Assembly (NCBI GenBank): GCA_027919835.1
Contig: JANVFP010000001.1
Span: 1,116,001-1,180,000 of the forward strand
Origin: Lentinula raphanica
Lineage: Eukaryota > Basidiomycota > Agaricomycetes > Agaricales > Omphalotaceae
Direction: 5' to 3'
Length of the DNA: 64,000 nucleotides
In this document: positions 33,211-43,634 of the stretch, one piece after another
Position numbering within the stretch: the first letter of the stretch is position 1
How the letters are laid out: every line of letters starts with the position of its first letter
Position numbers and translations under genes: made by a program
Notes under the pieces: generated by a model
Told to the model about the DNA's origin: nothing
The model's database searches: none
What the model saw: the letters and a program-made list of their open reading frames with translations, nothing else

Positions 33211-33731
33211 ATGCTTAGCCTCCAAAGCGCGTTCGTTCTTGCGGCTTCTGCGGTTTATGTGTCTGCTGGAACCTTCGTTTCACCCGCTACGAACTCAACT
33301 ATTTCATCATCCGGGGTAAGTTGACTAAAGAGAGAATGGAAAGTCAGATTGACATGCTGAAACTTTGAATAGACGTTCAACTTCACCTGGATTTCCAGTC
33401 GTTACTTCAAAGAGTCCAGCCAATCCATCTCTGTCCTCCTACAACCCGCAGCTAACTTTCCTGCGACATTGGAAGGCATCGTTCTAGCCAAGGATCTGGC
33501 ACCCACCGCCCCTGGAGTTGGAGAAGAGGGCCCGACGTATTCTTCAGAGTTGACGCCTAAATTCGTTGCGGAGTCCTCGCAGACAGGGGAGTTTGCCTTG
33601 ATTGTCATTGAAGATTTCACCGCATTCGGAGTGAGCAAGATGCTGTAATCTCTTTGGAGAACTATACTGATGTGTTCGAGTAGGGAAATGCTGCCATGAG
33701 TGTTGAATACGAGATGATCAATCTAGCTTGA
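33211..33731 (+). CDS. Small secreted protein, three exons
   Basis: The signal peptide MLSLQSAFVLAASAVYVSAG is followed by TFVSPATNSTISSSG. A 57-nt intron joins to TFNFTWISSRYFKESSQSIS, and the last intron (near 33631-33683) joins TAFG to GNAAMSVEYEMINLA. The product has about 137 residues, no cysteine pairs, and an Ig-like or beta-sandwich feel (TFNFTW, GEFALIVIEDF, MSVEYEM). It resembles secreted proteins of unknown function common in agaricomycetes; no function is claimed. Its promoter is replaced or overlapped by the fold-back element just upstream. Confidence 0.72.
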
Positions 33732-34221
33732 AAGGGCTTGACTTAGTGATGGCCTAATGAGACCCAGTCAAGGAGGATCTCATGGACGGCGATGAGTTTG
33801 AGGGCTTGATTGAGAATATCATTGGTTTGATTATTGAAAGTATGTAGTGTAGTACTGTATGACGCTCCTGGCCGCAATCGTGCAGAATCGTGCAGATGCT
33901 CGGCCAATGATGGGAATATGTACGAGGAAACAGCGTATGCACGACGCTCATGAAGCAAGTCGTCCAATTCGAACGTCGGCAAGAGGGTGCGTTCAACGTT
34001 GAGGAAGTTGAGCCAATGAGCTCGACGAAGTGATGGACGAAGCGGAGTGGCGATTCAGGGCGATTCGGATATTTCAAACTCAATCATGGCAGTGTACTCC
34101 CACGTTCACTGGAATAGAACTGCGCAATTCATGGCCCTCAATCTCCTTCCAACTGCGACTGCTCGACAGTTGCTCTAGATTCTATGATACACGTCGAGAG
34201 CATATTTTAACAAAGGCTATC

Positions 34222-35930
34222 ATGGCTTGGACGCGTCATGTTCGTTATGTTTTGCTGGCTTGTCTGCTTGTGGTACGTGAGCAGTCCAACTGCCAGGCCT
34301 TCGAATCTATCTCAACATGCTCTTGGACAACAGTTAGCCTACCAGTATCTTACCTCCATCTATGCTCCAGCCGGCTCACATACGATTGATTCTTTGCCCG
34401 AATCTTCGAGTTCCGATCCCTCAAAATCTTCCCTCCCATCGCAATCCCAACAACATCAATGCGAACACTCCGATACCACCTACGAGCTGGCGAACGCTAC
34501 TTTTGTCATGCTAGTACGAAACTCTGATCTGGAAGGGACTATAAGCAGTATCAGAGCTTTAGAAGATCGTTTTAACTCAAGGTTCGGATACCCGTATGTC
34601 CTTTTGAACAATGAACCATTCACGGAAGAGTTCAAGCGGTACGTTTCGGGCCCTGCTATTTTCGGCATATTCTCTTAACGATATCAGGCGTGTTTCCGTT
34701 CTGGTACGCTCTGAAATCGAATTTGGGCTCATACCCGAAGAACACTGGTCTCAGCCGGATTGGATTGATGAAGAAAATGCTGCAAAGGCTCGAAAGCAGA
34801 TGGTAGTCACCAACGTCAAATATGGAGGTGAGCTAATGTTCACAATTTACTCGACTCTTGAGCTGAATTTCGGTAAACAGGCAGTGTTTCTTACCGCAAT
34901 ATGTGTCGATTCAACTCCGGAGTAAGTCAAGTATTCCTTCATGACACCTATCAATCACCCATGAAACGACCATACGCAGTTCTTCTACAGGCATGAATCA
35001 CTGCAAAAATACAAATGGTATTGGCGTGTCGAGTCAGTAGGTTACCTCTCAAGTTGAGAAACATGAAAATTGATTCTATCTGCTCAAAGGCCGAACGTGA
35101 AGTTCTACTGCGATATCCATCTTGACCCTTTTCGATACATGGAAGAGAATAACAAAATCTACGGTCAGTGTTTGCGCGCTTCTCATCGCCATTTTAAAGT
35201 TCCAACATTCATCAGGATTCACTATCACCGTATATGAAATATCAGCGACAATTCGAAGTCTCTGGTCGACTGTCACAGGTAGGAGCTGGCCTCTCTGTTT
35301 TGCCATCTGAAAGTACTTACAAAGATGTTAGAATTTGTTGAACGGTATCCGGAATACATCGCAACTGACAATGCCATGGGTTTTATTTCAGACGACCATG
35401 GGAAGACATACAATCGATGTCATTGTGCGTTGTGTTGTCTCTCAACTATACTATATGTCTCTAATCTGTCGTTCTTAACCCAGTCTGGAGTAACTTTGAG
35501 ATCGCCAACATGGACTTTTGGCGTGGAGAAGCATATAGTGCGTTTTTCGAGCACCTTGATTCCAAGGGCGGATTTTACTATGAGGTGAATACGCCCTCCT
35601 TGCTGTATTCATCAACAGGCTGTTCAAAAATTCTCGGTTCATCACAGCGCTGGGGAGACGCACCCGTTCATAGCATCGCCGCTGCGTTATTTCTCAAACG
35701 GGATCAAATCCATTTCTTTGACGAGATAGGATATCAACATGATGATTGGGGACACTGCCCCATTCCGGATGAGATATGGGAGAAGGGAAGGTGCTCCTGC
35801 TCGCAGAAAGGCAGTTTTGGTGCGTCCTGAACTTTCTCGTTGTGCGATGCGCGTTTACCTACCAGTTGGATCGACAGACTATGATCTGAGCTCCTGCAAG
35901 CCTCGTTGGGATCGTTTCGTGAAATCTTAG
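34222..35930 (+). CDS. KRE2/MNT1-type alpha-1,2-mannosyltransferase (GT15)
   Basis: Golgi type II membrane enzyme that adds mannose from GDP-mannose to O- and N-glycans of wall proteins. About ten exons were traced and all join in frame. The signal anchor is [19 protein letters not shown], interrupted by intron 1 (34273-34333). A Ser/Gln-rich stem follows. The catalytic domain starts [20 protein letters not shown] and contains [59 protein letters not shown] and [12 protein letters not shown], all hallmarks of the family. The FWSNFEI segment is where Kre2p has its proposed nucleophile Glu. The C-terminus is [17 protein letters not shown] follows 370 nt downstream. Two related copies are dead. 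Confidence 0.9.
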
Positions 35931-36193
35931 CTGAATATCTTTTGTCAGTGATAACTATTTCGAGCTCCTAGAATGTAGTGAAGAAATGGCACGTATGCCA
36001 GCCCGATGGTTCCAAGTGCGAATGGTGGGAGTCCTGAGAGGTCCTGAGGCCTGAGTCTTCTGACATTGGAACGATAAAGGAATTCACACGCAAACTCCAG
36101 CCTGGCTCCGGTGTTCGCCGTTGGTAAGTATCTGCAGAGCTATATAATCTCATCGTGTTTCAACGAAGGCCACACATTTGTTCCCCCATTCTT

Positions 36194-36209
36194 GCTCTGC
36201 TGGCAGAGC
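36194..36209 (+). promoter_or_regulatory. 16-nt palindrome upstream of SP-B
   Basis: GCTCTGCTGGCAGAGC, 89 nt before the ATG at 36299. A TATA-like TATATAATC at about 36136 would place the palindrome in the transcribed leader. Confidence 0.6.
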
Positions 36210-36298
36210 CTTTTTGCGACTTCGAAACTTCTACTCGAGCTTTTATCCTTCGCGCATCATCGTCTTGATCGCAAACGAACCGTTACTCGTCCGAATCG

Positions 36299-37342
36299 AT
36301 GCGCTTCTGTCTTATCACAACTGCGGCGGCCACATTGGCCTCTCTGTTTTCTTGTTCTCATGCGGTCCCTCTTTTGGTGAGTCAACTCTGTTTTATTTTG
36401 GACCTTTCGACCTTGATCAATGAGAGATTAAGGCTGAAAGAACGGATCTGGGATCAAGAATTGCTCATCATGGTCACCGTGCATTGTCCATATCGACAGT
36501 GCAAGCTCGAGGTAACCACCCCAGTGCTGTCAAAGATGATGAACCTGTCAAGATTCTCCTCTATATCACCTTCAACCGGTATCCTCGCATCACAGAACAG
36601 TTATTGCAGCGGCCTGGGGTGGGAAGTCCATCAACGCAGGCCAAAACAATTGTCAAAACCTTTCTAGCTTCCCAAGTATTTCCTGATCATAAGATCGATC
36701 CTTTCTTCGTCAACTTATATGAGGGTCCGGGGGTCGAAGGGACCGAGATCCTGTTCGATTTGCATCTGCATGATCCCACAAACCACGCGCAATGGATGTG
36801 CCGGTGCCGTGCGGAGGTTGGGGGGTCACTATTTCGGGATGTTGAACTCAATGGCCTACGAAATGTCACACGGTCGGCGGTACCCCGAAACGTTGGCCTA
36901 TTTAGGCGCGCTTGAGGATGGCCAAAACCTGGCAGGCTAAAACGAATCAACCGTGGCTCGTCGGACTTTCTTCGTCGAATATCCTCCTATATACTTCCGT
37001 CACAATCAACCTCCCACATACATTCTCACTCATGACGAAGGCGCAGAGCCGACGACCATCTTGCCGACATCTGAGCAAGAGCGACTCAATGATCTTGTGC
37101 GACAGAACCTCGAGCGACAGAAGGACTATGAACACGTTGACATCCATTTCCTCGACCGTTTTGTCGCGACTGCTCGATTCGTTGACATAACTGTCATCTG
37201 TTTACGGGTGATTGACTCTGCGAAATTTTACGAAGCACGTAGAATCACCGTTGTGCTCAATGGATCGCTTATGAAACCTGGCAAAATTCAGATGTTGCTT
37301 GGTACAGGGGATGAGCACTATCCGGACGCGCACGCGCTGTGA
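36299..37342 (+). pseudogene. Secreted protein of unknown family, copy B (broken)
   Basis: Exon 1 (36299-36376) encodes a good signal peptide, MRFCLITTAAATLASLFSC followed by SHAVPLL. A 56-nt intron leads to AERTDLGSR at 36433. The frame holds through YEGPGVEGTEILFDLHLHD, then shifts by one base near 36793, where the other frame continues GCAGAVRRLGGHYFGML. An in-frame TAA at 36938 interrupts this before ARRTFFVEYPPIYF. The rest runs to AHAL at 37342 and lacks the 25-residue tail of the other copies. Two independent lesions and a shortened tail make a pseudogene likely. Confidence 0.75.
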
Positions 37343-37674
37343 GGGAAGGACGGATAAGGGACGAATCCAAAACCTGACTACGGAAACAAAGTAAGCCAAG
37401 CCTTCACTATGACTGGATTCTGCCGAACTTACCCCACCTCTTTCATTCTGTATATTTATTGCTTATAGCTGTTGCAGTATATTCATCAAGACTTGTAGGA
37501 CCTATCTTCGACAAAGAACTTCTCAGCCTTGCTAGCCGCAATAGTTCAAGAAGAAAAGTCGTCAAGAACTTCTAAGTGCTCAGAGCGATATTAGCAGGCC
37601 TCTACTCAGGGCACCTACTAAATTGTTCGCCAATTTCTTGCATCCTCAACTGACCGGAAGTTGACTGAGCCTGG

Positions 37675-37780
37675 TACACCGTCGAAGTTGTTGGCATGGA
37701 CTTCGGGGGTCGAGAAGTTCAAGGGTATACTGCGTTCTTTGAACAGCTTCATTTCAAGAGTAGCATCTACTATGAGAATC
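37675..37780 (+). pseudogene. GT15 mannosyltransferase, short relic
   Basis: MDFGGREVQGYTAFFEQLHF and SIYYE match [20 protein letters not shown] and GFYYE of the intact gene. The exon ends at the same place. Beyond this only a trace (CGTCGCCGCTG near 37808) remains. It stands upstream of the SP remnant and SP-C, repeating the GT15-SP order. Confidence 0.7.
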
Positions 37781-38158
37781 AGAATCAAGACTTGCCTCTC
37801 TCAAAGCGTCGCCGCTGTCTCTTGCTGTGCAAAGCTCTTACTAACCCACCAGTCGACTCAATCACAGATCCTGCTAACCCCCAGTCTCTTTAGGATCATC
37901 TTTAAGGAAAGTAAGGAAAGCCGACACCTTCGTGCATCAAGTTGGTTGCTTGATTGGCCTCTCAGATCTCAGACTCCAGTGGAATTTGGGAATGCTCGCC
38001 CGACAGTTTTACACTTCCGTACGTGAAGACTGGATCACACGTAGTATCACTGCCTGTCGATATCAAGGCATGACCGGTCGACCGCTCAGGAGTTATTAGT
38101 GAGGTTTAGCCTCGAAGAAATCCCTCATACAAGTTACAACCATCCCCAACTTTCAAGC

Positions 38159-38335
38159 GGCTCCGGAACTCGCCGGTGGTAAGTACTATACCCTTCCAAT
38201 TGGTCACTTTCGAGCATAGTTTACTCGCAGGCCCTCTCAATCATATAAACACTGCTTTCTTTCTAGTCTGTGTCGTCTTATTTCTTAGAGTTTAGTGGAA
38301 GACTCTATGTAAGATCGTAGATGATCAATGCGATG
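38159..38335 (+). pseudogene. Remnant of a deleted SP copy
   Basis: The start of an SP promoter block (GGCTCCGGAACTCGCCGGTG) runs straight into sequence matching the last codons and 3' flank of SP-C: ATTGGTCACTTTCGAGCATAG here, ATTGGTCACTTTCAAGCATAG at 39749. The homology continues for about 130 nt. The whole coding region between promoter and C-terminus is gone. This suggests deletion in a tandem array. Confidence 0.7.
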
Positions 38336-38553
38336 GAAGACTGCTTGCCTTCGCTAACATTCTTGAAGATGTACCTCCGGCGGCTGTCTCGACCTGTCTC
38401 GACGGTGCTACTACTGTTATACTTATATGCGCCGGTGGTAAATCTTGAATTAGATCAGATTGCGGCATGTATAGAAAATTCCCTCATAGACAGCAAGTTT
38501 GAACTTTGAGGAAAACCCCCCACTTTCTTCGACGATTCTTGCTACTAGTTCTT

Positions 38554-38569
38554 GCTCTGCTGGCAGAGC
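38554..38569 (+). promoter_or_regulatory. 16-nt palindrome upstream of SP-C
   Basis: GCTCTGCTGGCAGAGC, 79 nt before the ATG at 38649. The flanks CTT and CTTT are shared with the SP-B element. Confidence 0.6.
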
Positions 38570-38648
38570 CTTTCAAGTTTTCCTTGAAAAATCTCTCGAT
38601 CGAGTTTCACCCCTCAATCTCTCAACTCTGTTCTTCGTCCAAATAACA

Positions 38649-39767
38649 ATGCGTCTTCGTGTTGTGGTCCCACTGGTCTATCTGTCTTCATTTTCACTGC
38701 CTTCACTGCTTGCAGTCCCTCTTTTAGTGAGTTCACTCTGACATGTTTTGTATGTTCCAAATTCTCATGCACTGTCTACTCGAGGCCGGAAGGGCGGATC
38801 TAGGATCAAGCTCTGTTCGCAACGGTCCACATCCTTGGTCCACACCTAGGACAGCGCTGGCTCAAGGCGGCAGTGGCCAGGCTACATTCCAAGTCGCTTT
38901 TCCCTCGACACAACCCTATTCCAGGATGGATCTGGAGAAGCGGCCTCCCTCTTCAGATACACCAAGAGAGACCAAGGCAATCATCCAGACCTATCTACGT
39001 ACCCTCAGCCCAACACATAGCGTCGAGTTCAAGACCGAATATCATGGCCCGGGTATCGAAGGGACTGATATCAAGTTTGATTTGCTTGATAGTGAATCTG
39101 GACACCAATGCTCCGGAGAGGCTGGGTGTAAAGGCGTCTTGCGGCTGTTGGGAGGCCGCTATTTTGCGAAGCTCCTCACAGCCAGTGAATCCAAACCCCA
39201 GGGTCCGGAGTACCCCACGCCCGATTCGTTGGACGACTTAGGAATGCTCGAGCCTGGCAAACCAAGGTCACGTTGGCTCCCCTCGAATCCGTTGTCCTCG
39301 AGCAAAACCCTCTTCGTTGAATATGCACCCTTGAACATAGACTGCTACTCAGACAAGCGTCCACCGACATACGTTCCCCCGAGTCCCCAGTTACGTGGAA
39401 TACATTGAAAGACGCTCAGGAGGAGGTACTCGAAAAGCTCATCACAAAACAGCTCAAGAAGAAATTTGGATCTGTTTCCGCCGTCCATTTCCTTGATCGT
39501 CTCATCACGACCGCTTTGCGCACTGACGACATAACGGCGGTTTTTCTACGAGTCGGAGTAATCGTTTCTTCGAAGAGTTACAAGGCACACAGAGCAACCG
39601 TCACTCTCGATCGTTCGCTCTATAAACCTCTTGAAGTCCAGATATTTCTCGGCCCAGGAGATAAGTATCCGGACGTCGCGAGTGTGCACTGCGGAAAAAG
39701 GGAGTATTTGGGTGCTGGTTTCGGCGAAGAGATATATACCGATTGGATTGGTCACTTTCAAGCATAG
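38649..39767 (+). pseudogene. Secreted protein of unknown family, copy C (one frameshift)
   Basis: Exon 1 (38649-38726) gives the signal peptide MRLRVVVPLVYLSSFSLPSL. A 58-nt intron, the same length as in copy A, leads to AGRADLGSS at 38785. The frame holds through YHGPGIEGTDIKFDLL, GVLRLLGGRYFAKLL and KTLFVEYAPL to PPTYVPP, then needs one missing base near 39376-39390, a C-rich stretch. The next frame then continues TWNTLKDAQEEVLEKL and SAVHFLDRLITTALRTDDIT to TDWIGHFQA. The alignment to copy A needs no gap apart from this base, so an intron is unlikely. It is either a very young pseudogene or an assembly error. Confidence 0.7.
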
Positions 39768-40317
39768 TTTGCTCGCAGTTTCTCGATATGAGAACTGCTT
39801 TTTAGTCTGTGTCATCTTCTTTCTTACATAGTAGAGTTTGGTGGAAGAAGGAGTGAGGTTCTCAATGCGTGGAAAATTGACTGATGATGATCGCCTGAAT
39901 GTTCTTCGAAGTTCTTTTGGCAACTCCCCAATCTAATCTTCTTCCACGAGTCGTTCGGAATAGTACGTATAGAAAGTTCGAGTATCATTCTAGTCAAATA
40001 CATGAAAACCAGTATTTACGGAATCAGTTGCTCGTTGAGATCCTTTTCCATAGAGCTTGGTTGCCACGGCGCTGGCTATATCACTGGCACTGATGACCGT
40101 GGCAGAGTCGTTATTGTTTGAGAGCGTCTCTTTCTTTCCACTCAACCGTCTACTCTTTCAAGTACCCATCGAACGACGGCTGGCTCGTCTGAATTGCACA
40201 TACCATACTACTAGAAACTTTCTATCTCTCAACCCATTGCAGGCTATTCAAGTTCTTGATTGGACCGATACATAGAATCTTTCAACTCAACCAGTGGCCA
40301 CCGAAACGACATCATTC
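39768..40317. other. Intergenic
   Basis: The first 130 nt repeat the SP 3' flank seen at 38197-38335 and, more weakly, after SP-A. The rest is the promoter region of the MARVEL gene. No gene was seen. Confidence 0.5.
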
Positions 40318-41137
40318 ATGGATCGACTACTATGGATTCGCGTTGGGCTCTATGGTGCTCTGGTGCGTGCATAGTATCATCTCAATCATGTCATATCCCT
40401 GATGATCTGTACTAGCTGTTGTTCTCTGTCATTCTTCTCGCACTGTCGTGCGCTCGAATTAATTACACATTACATCTTCCTCCTGGAGATCCACTGAATG
40501 GCGGGAGAAATTTCTACGGTAAAATCATCCCAAATGATACCCATCTCGATAGCAGTTGACGCAGCGATGCTTCAGATCCTGTTATCCCCGAGCTCATCTT
40601 CACGACGTTGGTCACGATAGGCTGGTCTGGTCTCATGTGTGTTGTTCCGTCTTTGTCTTCAGATTGTGATTTCACTAACGCTCGACCTCTGAATTTGGAC
40701 CCGTAGTCTCTTCCTATCCCTCAGCGACTCATTCAAGCTACGATTCCCGAGGTTATATGGCGACGAGCTCATTGGCTTGGTGATCCTCTGGTTTTTCTGG
40801 ATCGGAGGAGCTGGTGCCGCTTCGGTCAGTTTGAACAGTCTCTTCCGGATCATCATAATCGCTCAACCGTATCTCTCACTGATTCAACGTATCCTTGCAG
40901 AGTCTCTGGGGCGATCTGTCATTCTGCCAACAATTCTCAGCCTGTCGCATTCTTTCTGCTCTTGAGGCATTTGCATGGTTTGGATGGATAACGTTGACTG
41001 GGATGATTGCCTTCTCGACTTTCATTGTCCTACAATCGCGGAAGCATGATGGTAAAGGCATTGCGGAACCTTTTCCGACTCGCGGTCATGCAGAAGAAGG
41101 AAGAAAGGATAATGAGGTGGTTGAAGTCGCGGCGTAA
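40318..41137 (+). CDS. MARVEL-like four-helix membrane protein
   Basis: Paralogue of the genes at 6267 and 7591 on the other strand. Exons read MDRLLWIRVGLYGAL, then LLFSVILLALSCARINYTLH ending NFY, then DPVIPELIFTTLVTIGWSGL, then a third helix ELIGLVILWFFWIGGAGAAS, then SLWGDLSFCQQFSACRILSA with a last helix FAWFGWITLTGMIAFSTFIV. A charged tail ends EVVEVAA. Borders agree with the left copies. Function unknown; MARVEL proteins often organise membrane domains or vesicles. Confidence 0.7.
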
Positions 41138-41595
41138 ACTAAAACTGTGTTGGGACTTGGGATTGAATCGATTGATGGTTTCTCTTTAGTATATACATAT
41201 ACCCTTTTGCTTTGCTTTTGATTCTGGTTTTGTCTGTTCTCATTGGTACTTATACCCCTTGCGTGCTTTTTGGATTTCGGATTGTTTTTGTGGCGCTGAC
41301 GTTGTGTAACCTTACGAGTTCACATCGAACAACATGGTTTGAGAATGTCGCGACAGAATCCCGTCAATTGTTCAGTGACGAAGACTCATTCTCTTCGACG
41401 AACTTCAAAGAGAATATACATGCAGTATTGAAGGAAACAGCTATTATGGCGAACGCATTACAAGGAATATTGAGCACTATCAGGTGTAAGTAATCTGACA
41501 GTCAATTAGCAGTACTAGTTAAAACAAAGTCCATGATGCTTTATGGGTAGATGAGTATAGAATGTCTTACAGTATAACGTGTATGAAAAGGAGAG
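41138..41595. other. Convergent 3' region
   Basis: Lies between the ends of the MARVEL and germin-like genes. One plus-strand frame (41212-41493) has no recognised domain and no promoter. Confidence 0.45.
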
Positions 41596-42384
41596 TTAGC
41601 CTGCATACGAAGAAGAGGTCGAGGTACTATTCGCCACCAGCCCGCATGCCTGCAAACAACTATCCACGCCCGCGGCCAAATTGACAGGGAGATGAGACCT
41701 CCACGCATCAATATTCTGACCCCCAATCGTCGTCGGGAACCCAAGCGCAGCATTGATCACATCGCTCGGGAGCATCCAAAACGACGTCGCGATATCACTC
41801 CTCCCAGGATCTTCAGTGTTGAAAGCAGCAACGAACACAGCGGGATCGCAGGTTGGATTCTGCTGGTAGTGGATACTACCCATAGGGAACACCGTCCCTT
41901 GGTACTTGCCCAGCTGGGTCTCGATCTCTGTGTTAAACCCGTTCTCCATCACGAACCCGGTATCGAGTATGCCCTCCACGGTGATGAGAACTTCATCCGC
42001 ACGAGGATGTATGTGTGGGATATTAAGCCCACACGGTTCTATGAACGAGACTGCACCGGCGATACCGAGACTCTGGAGGATAGGGAAGCTGTCTACCGTG
42101 GCAAGGAGGATAGAACCGCCTTTGGCCCCGTCAGCAGGTTTCTGATTGTTGAAATCAAAAACAGTGAGCTGACGAAGGGCTTCACCAGTGAGAAGCTGCC
42201 CATTGCCATCTGTCAGAAGCTTTTCGAACCGGTCATTGGAGCTGGGCTCGGTCATGAGTCCGCCAGCTATTGCAGCTGCGTTGGAAATGAGTGGAACCGG
42301 ACCTGGAGTGGTCACAGTGGGTGCGGCGGTTACCAAGGTCGAGGAAGCAAGCACAAGGACGTGAACGAAAGACAGAAACAACAT
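41596..42384 (-). CDS. Germin-like / spherulin-1A-type secreted cupin
   Basis: Secreted single-cupin protein of about 262 residues; germin relatives bind Mn and may have oxalate oxidase or superoxide dismutase activity, which cannot be told here. The signal peptide MLFLSFVHVLVLASSTLVTA starts at the first ATG (42384); the longer frame begins only with GTG. Cupin motif 1 is GLNIPHIHPRADEVLITVEG, with both His and the Glu ligand. Motif 2 is GTVFPMGSIHYQQNP, with the third His. The region near the C-terminus (AWRSHLPVNLAAGVDSCLQA) has two Cys. Intronless. A TATA box lies 45 nt upstream. Confidence 0.92.
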   Translation of the reverse strand: MLFLSFVHVLVLASSTLVTAAPTVTTPGPVPLISNAAAIAGGLMTEPSSNDRFEKLLTDGNGQLLTGEALRQLTVFDFNNQKPADGAKGGSILLATVDSFPILQSLGIAGAVSFIEPCGLNIPHIHPRADEVLITVEGILDTGFVMENGFNTEIETQLGKYQGTVFPMGSIHYQQNPTCDPAVFVAAFNTEDPGRSDIATSFWMLPSDVINAALGFPTTIGGQNIDAWRSHLPVNLAAGVDSCLQACGLVANSTSTSSSYAG

Positions 42385-42428
42385 GACGACTGGTAACGTA
42401 TGCACACATAACGATAGCTACCGCTGTG

Positions 42429-42436
42429 CTTTTATA
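42429..42436 (-). promoter_or_regulatory. TATA box of the germin-like gene
   Basis: TATAAAAG on the minus strand, 45 nt before the start codon at 42384. It supports that ATG. Confidence 0.5.
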
Positions 42437-43634
42437 GCGCACACTCCGGTCAGCGAGTTGTACGAACATGAGTTTTGTCATCCGGGACAGCGCCAACGAC
42501 ACAAATGAGAGAATAACGCCACAAACGACTCACAGCTTGTCTCGAGTTCATGCTGGATATGGCTGCGTTATAATGAATCTGCGGGTTGCAAAGTCATAAA
42601 GGAGGTGCTCTAGTAGACCCATTCGTCTTAGTAACACCCGTATGCCATGCTAAGAACTAAAACACATGGCGGACCTTGGGCAGACAGGTCTCAATGTCGA
42701 AGGGATAGGTCACTTCTCTTCAAGAGCACAAGCAGAATTGCAACTCCATCATTGGTGTCAGGATCCGGTGTTTTTCAATTCTAGTTGCGGAAGCGCAGGA
42801 GCCTGAAGTAGATTCATCGATTGATTATTCGTTGCGAAACTCGAGTCCAGCAGGCAGTGAAGGATGACTATGCTATGAGGTAGAGTCAGAAAAGGTGGAG
42901 ACCAATGAATATGCAGATTCATCTTCGGCATCAGCGCCACAGTTCCTATTAGTATATATGAGCTGCAGAGACACCGACAACCTAGCTGTGCGCGCACCTT
43001 GAAGTGTATATATATGCTCGGGATGGCGAATACAGCAGATTGAGTCTGAGGCGATGTTTGAGACCCACTTTCAAGTTCCTAAAGGTGTTAATTGATTCTC
43101 GTTTGTTGCTCGTTTGTTGCTCCTCGTCACTTGTGATAACAACAAGGACCAACCAGACTAAATCACGAAAAGATCGCGGAACATGTTAGAAGGGTCTTGA
43201 CAGAGTCTTGTTCCCGGACATCGACCCCTCCTTTAGCTTGAACGACGCCAGCCATCGCGATCTCTAATCATATTAGTCAAGGACCATTGTCATAATGAGA
43301 TCTCGACGTCGAACGATGCCAATTTCTTCGAAAGAAGAATTCAAACACGAGAAATTAGTGGCGCCTTGTTTCATGGTGGTAGCAGCTGAAAAGAGCGTTG
43401 TGGCCTGGTTGTGGCAAATGCCAGAATGTCGGAGAAGAGCCGGCATGAACCAAAGCCGTCAGATTCGGCTTGATTCGGCTTGAACGGCAGTAATCCGATC
43501 AAATTCATACAGGAGCTCGAGAGTCAAACTACATCTTCAAGGACATTTTGAATGCCCAAACTATAGAAGGAACAGCATAGATAACCAAAGAAAATAACCA
43601 CATGGGCAGAGTGTCTAAAATTTAGTCTAAGAGT
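42437..43634. other. Intergenic
   Basis: No gene recognised. It is the promoter side of the germin-like gene and the 3' side of the thioesterase-like gene. Confidence 0.5.

Noticed and set aside
41692..42396. Plus-strand frame of 234 codons
   Set aside because: It lies antisense to the germin-like gene, whose motifs and signal peptide are clear.
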